Origin: JANQMY01 sp965228775
GTDB taxonomy: Bacteria; Pseudomonadota; Alphaproteobacteria; JANQMY01
DNA: 64,000 nucleotides
Direction of reading: 5' to 3'
Assembly: GCA_965228775.1 (NCBI GenBank)
Contig: OZ245840.1
Span: forward strand, 1,302,001-1,366,000
The notes beneath the pieces were generated by a model. The model saw only the letters and a list, made by a program, of their open reading frames with translations. It did not search any database and was not told the origin of the DNA. Below, piece after piece: positions 61,264-64,000 of this stretch (position 1 is its first letter; each line of letters starts with the position of its first letter). The translations under genes and the position numbers were made by a program.

Positions 61264-63949
61264 GTGCAGGCTCCCGAAGAAAACGCCGAAGTTCGGCTGT
61301 ACACGAACCACAATTCGTCCCTGCTTGAGTGGCAGCGCCAATCTCCTCGATTGACCTGCACCCAGAGGCAACAGCTTTGTGGATCGTATTTGCGCCCACA
61401 TTCATGCAGGAACAGACAATGGGCCCAGGGTCCGGTTGGTCATCACCGGGCCGGCCTGCCAGAAGGAATTGACGCGCGCGGATATCGAATCTCTTGCCGA
61501 TCTGCGCACACAGCCAACTTCGGGACGCTACCACCGGCTCAGTGCCCACAAAGATCAAACCGCGCAATACTCCATCCACAAAAAGAGCTTCCCTGAATTG
61601 ACCTTTGCCTACATCTCCGTAACGAACGGCCTCCGAAGCGCTTCCGTCCTGGCACTCAATGGTTCCGAACAATCGATCAGCCAGTGAGCTGACTTGTTTC
61701 AGCCGGTCCAGACCCGCCATTTCGACGCGATAGCCAAAACCGGTTTGGGCAAGTGCCCAATATTCACAGCCGAACCCGTCACACGATAATTCGCCTTCGG
61801 ACGATATGGCGCCAAAAGCGAACCACTCCGCAGGGAGGCTGGAAATGGCGGCAGGCGACGATTTGGCGGCGGGTTGTCCGGAAACCGGGTCGGTCACCGG
61901 TGCCACTAGCGCATCCACACGGCCCGCGCCGGAATTACATCCCGTCCAGTGCATGGGCACGAAAATGGACCCAGACTGTTGCCGGTCCGTCACCAGAACA
62001 CGAGCCTTCATCGATCCGTAAGGGGACGAAATTTGCGCGATGTCTGCCGGTTTTAGGCCATTTTGAGCGGCATCAGGCGGCGAAATTTCCACAAACGGCT
62101 CGCAGATATGCCGGGTTAGTGTCGGCGCCATTCCCGTCCGCGTCATCGTATGCCATTGATCTCTTATACGGCCAGTATTGAGAACCAATGGAAAAGCCGC
62201 ATCGGTTTCGTGCCGCACGCCGGACGACGGAACGACGAAATTAGCGCGGCCATTCTTTGTGAAGAAATGGCCATCGGAGAAAAACCGTTTCGTGTCAGTC
62301 CCGGCATCGTCAACTGCCGGCCACATGGTCGGGGGGAAGCTCTCATACTGCCGGTCATCAATATCGGTGAGGGCGGAAAGGTCCAAATCCCGCTGGCCCT
62401 TATTCTCAAAAGCGCACAGCCGGGCGTATTCCCGAAACACTTCGTGAACGGAGCGGTAATCGAACGAACCTCTCCATCCCATCTTTTCCGCCACGTCGCA
62501 GAACTGGCGCCAATCGTCTTTAGCGTCACCGGGCGCGGCCAAGAACGACCTTTGGCGGGACATGCGGCGTTCGGAATTGGTGACCATCCCTGTCTTTTCA
62601 CCCCACGCCGTCGATGGCAACAAAATATCCGCGCATTCCGCTGTGTCGGTATCCGCCATGACATCAGAGACGACCACCAATTCGCAGCGCTCCAACGCCG
62701 CGCGGACACGATCCGCATTGGGCATACTGACAACCGGATTGGTGGCCATGATCCAAATCGCTTTCACACGTCCGTCGTGAACCGCCTCAAACAGATCCAC
62801 CGCCTTCAGTCCTGGTTTGTCGGCAATACGCGGTGCATTCCAGAACCGTTGCACAAGTTGGCGGTCAGATTCATGATGGAGTTCCAAATGGCTCGCAAGC
62901 TGGTTGGCCAATCCACCAACTTCTCTGCCTCCCATCGCATCCGGCTGCCCGGTGACGGAAAACGGCCCCATGCCCGGTTTCCCAATCCGTCCAGTCAGCA
63001 AGTGGCTGTTGATGATGGTATTGACTCTGTCCGTTCCGTCCGCCGCCTGATTGACACCCTGAGAATAGACGGTGACCGCTTTTTCGGTTGATGCAAACCA
63101 GTTGTAGAAAACCGAGATCTCTTCAATAGACAGATTGGCCGCCTCGGACACGCGAAAAATATCGAAGGGCCGGGCGGCTTCAGAAACCGCCGCCAGATTG
63201 TTCGTATGCCGAGACACAAATTTCTCATCGACAATGCCATCTTGTTCCAATGCCTTGAACAGGCCTTGGAAAAGTGCAACGTCGCTTCCCGGCGCGAGCT
63301 TGAGATGCAGATCCGCGATCTCACAAGTGGCGGTCGCGCGCGGATCGATAACAACAACCCGCATATCTGGGCGCTGACGTTTCGCGGTGGCAAGACGCTG
63401 ATAGAGAACCGGATGACACCACGCCAGGTTGGATCCGACCAGCACTACAAGATCGGCGAGTTCCAGATCCTCGTAACACCCCGGCACCGTGTCCGAACCA
63501 AACGCTCGTTTGTGCCCCGCGACCGATGACGCCATGCACAAACGCGAGTTGGTATCGATGTTGGCGGAACCGATGAACCCCTTCATCAGCTTGTTCGCCA
63601 CATAATAATCTTCGATCAAAATCTGCCCGGACACATAAAAGGCGACAGCATCCGGACCGTGGTCTTCAATAACCTGCTGAAATTTCTGAGCGATCGCCGA
63701 CGTGGCAGCGTCCCAGCTCGTTCGCTCGCCGCCCATTTGCGGATAGAGCAGCCGTCCTGACAGCCCGGTCGTTTCGCCAAGGGCCGCCCCTTTTGAACAC
63801 AGTCGCCCAAAATTGGCCGGATGATCCGGATCGCCAGACACCTTTATGTGACCCGGAGGCCCTTCTACAACAACGCCACACCCCACGCCACAATAGGGAC
63901 ATGTGGTCTTGGTACGGATAAACGTGGGGTCTCTGCCGGACGCATTCAT
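61256..63949 (-). CDS. nasA: Assimilatory nitrate reductase catalytic subunit NasA
   Basis: A cytoplasmic molybdopterin-guanine-dinucleotide enzyme that reduces nitrate to nitrite. It has 897 residues. The N-terminal [4Fe-4S] site is CPYCGVGC with a later Cys in RLCSKG (about residues 18-55). The catalytic molybdopterin domain shows MASSVAGHKRAFGSDTVPGCYED, where Cys is the likely Mo ligand, and MGGREVGGLANQLASHL. The cofactor-binding domain has LNTGRIRDQWHTMTRTG. A C-terminal BFD-like [2Fe-2S] domain ends the protein (CSCMNVGANTI...GTNCGSCTAELRRFL), probably an electron-entry site. The start forms an ATGA overlap with the upstream gene, and the end overlaps cobA by 8 bases. Confidence 0.95.
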   Translation of the reverse strand: MNASGRDPTFIRTKTTCPYCGVGCGVVVEGPPGHIKVSGDPDHPANFGRLCSKGAALGETTGLSGRLLYPQMGGERTSWDAATSAIAQKFQQVIEDHGPDAVAFYVSGQILIEDYYVANKLMKGFIGSANIDTNSRLCMASSVAGHKRAFGSDTVPGCYEDLELADLVVLVGSNLAWCHPVLYQRLATAKRQRPDMRVVVIDPRATATCEIADLHLKLAPGSDVALFQGLFKALEQDGIVDEKFVSRHTNNLAAVSEAARPFDIFRVSEAANLSIEEISVFYNWFASTEKAVTVYSQGVNQAADGTDRVNTIINSHLLTGRIGKPGMGPFSVTGQPDAMGGREVGGLANQLASHLELHHESDRQLVQRFWNAPRIADKPGLKAVDLFEAVHDGRVKAIWIMATNPVVSMPNADRVRAALERCELVVVSDVMADTDTAECADILLPSTAWGEKTGMVTNSERRMSRQRSFLAAPGDAKDDWRQFCDVAEKMGWRGSFDYRSVHEVFREYARLCAFENKGQRDLDLSALTDIDDRQYESFPPTMWPAVDDAGTDTKRFFSDGHFFTKNGRANFVVPSSGVRHETDAAFPLVLNTGRIRDQWHTMTRTGMAPTLTRHICEPFVEISPPDAAQNGLKPADIAQISSPYGSMKARVLVTDRQQSGSIFVPMHWTGCNSGAGRVDALVAPVTDPVSGQPAAKSSPAAISSLPAEWFAFGAISSEGELSCDGFGCEYWALAQTGFGYRVEMAGLDRLKQVSSLADRLFGTIECQDGSASEAVRYGDVGKGQFREALFVDGVLRGLIFVGTEPVVASRSWLCAQIGKRFDIRARQFLLAGRPGDDQPDPGPIVCSCMNVGANTIHKAVASGCRSIEEIGAATQAGTNCGSCTAELRRFLREPAHA

Positions 63950-64000
63950 GCGGCATAGCTTCCACTGGCGGAAACCAAAAGTTGAACGCGGCCTGCGGCA
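63946..64000 (-). CDS. C-terminal end of an upstream gene in the nas operon
   Basis: On the minus strand the last 55 bases of the window are open and end ...GRVQLLVSASGSYAA then TGA, which overlaps the nasA start as ATGA. Only about 17 residues are visible. In nitrate-assimilation operons the gene before nasA is often nirD, the small subunit of nitrite reductase, and a beta-strand-like GRVQLLV end would be compatible. The identity is a guess from context. Confidence 0.5.
   Translation of the reverse strand, partial: AAGRVQLLVSASGSYAA

Overview
The window reads as one contiguous piece of an alphaproteobacterial chromosome with moderate GC. The most telling evidence is the gene order. There is a complete, unbroken division and cell-wall (dcw) cluster mraZ-rsmH-ftsL-ftsI-murE-murF-mraY-murD-ftsW-murG-murC-murB-ddl-ftsQ-ftsA-ftsZ, followed by lpxC, bamD, recN and ligA, with rnpB just before mraZ and a uvrD-prmA-aminopeptidase P run next to ligA. 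This arrangement is typical of Hyphomicrobiales (Rhizobiales) and their relatives. I cannot name a genus from the sequence alone. No tRNA, rRNA, CRISPR array, insertion sequence or prophage was recognised.

Layout. 1-4390 (+): the end of uvrD, prmA and a long aminopeptidase P. 4393-9078 (-): ligA, recN, bamD. 9334-9783 (+): an XRE-type regulator. 9817-29717 (-): lpxC and the dcw cluster, most of whose genes overlap by 1-34 nt or are separated by only a few bases. Upstream of mraZ are three TGGGN repeats with a 10-bp period, matching an MraZ operator, inside a probable promoter. 30096-32882 (-): rnpB, ampD, a DMT-family transporter and a DjlA-like J-protein. 32997-37007 (+): a fused HyuA/HyuB oxoprolinase and a 23-residue membrane peptide. 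37125-42827 (-): a methionine-cycle operon, ArsR/methyltransferase regulator-metF-metH. 43133-44707 (+): mlaA and mlaC. 44779-46811 (-): ettA and a small unknown gene.

47020-58370 is the accessory part. It opens with a decayed alcohol dehydrogenase pseudogene. Next come a candidate sigma-54 promoter with upstream dyads and an orphan 48-residue Flp-like prepilin. Then follows a small-molecule or surface-glycan cluster: an extended SDR, three zinc-finger sugar-methyltransferase-like proteins (two of them tandem paralogues), a spermidine-synthase-like protein, an asparagine-synthetase-like amide ligase without a glutaminase nucleophile, a 37-residue peptide coupled at both ends, a MOP flippase and a SpeD-SpeE fusion. 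No glycosyltransferase is present. The set suggests making, amidating and exporting an aminopropylated and methylated product. This is inference, and it is the best candidate in the window for an undescribed system.

58415-64000 (-) is a nitrate-assimilation operon: the end of an upstream gene, nasA with a C-terminal BFD-like iron-sulfur domain, a siroheme uroporphyrinogen methyltransferase, and the nasT/nasS antiterminator and nitrate-sensor pair.
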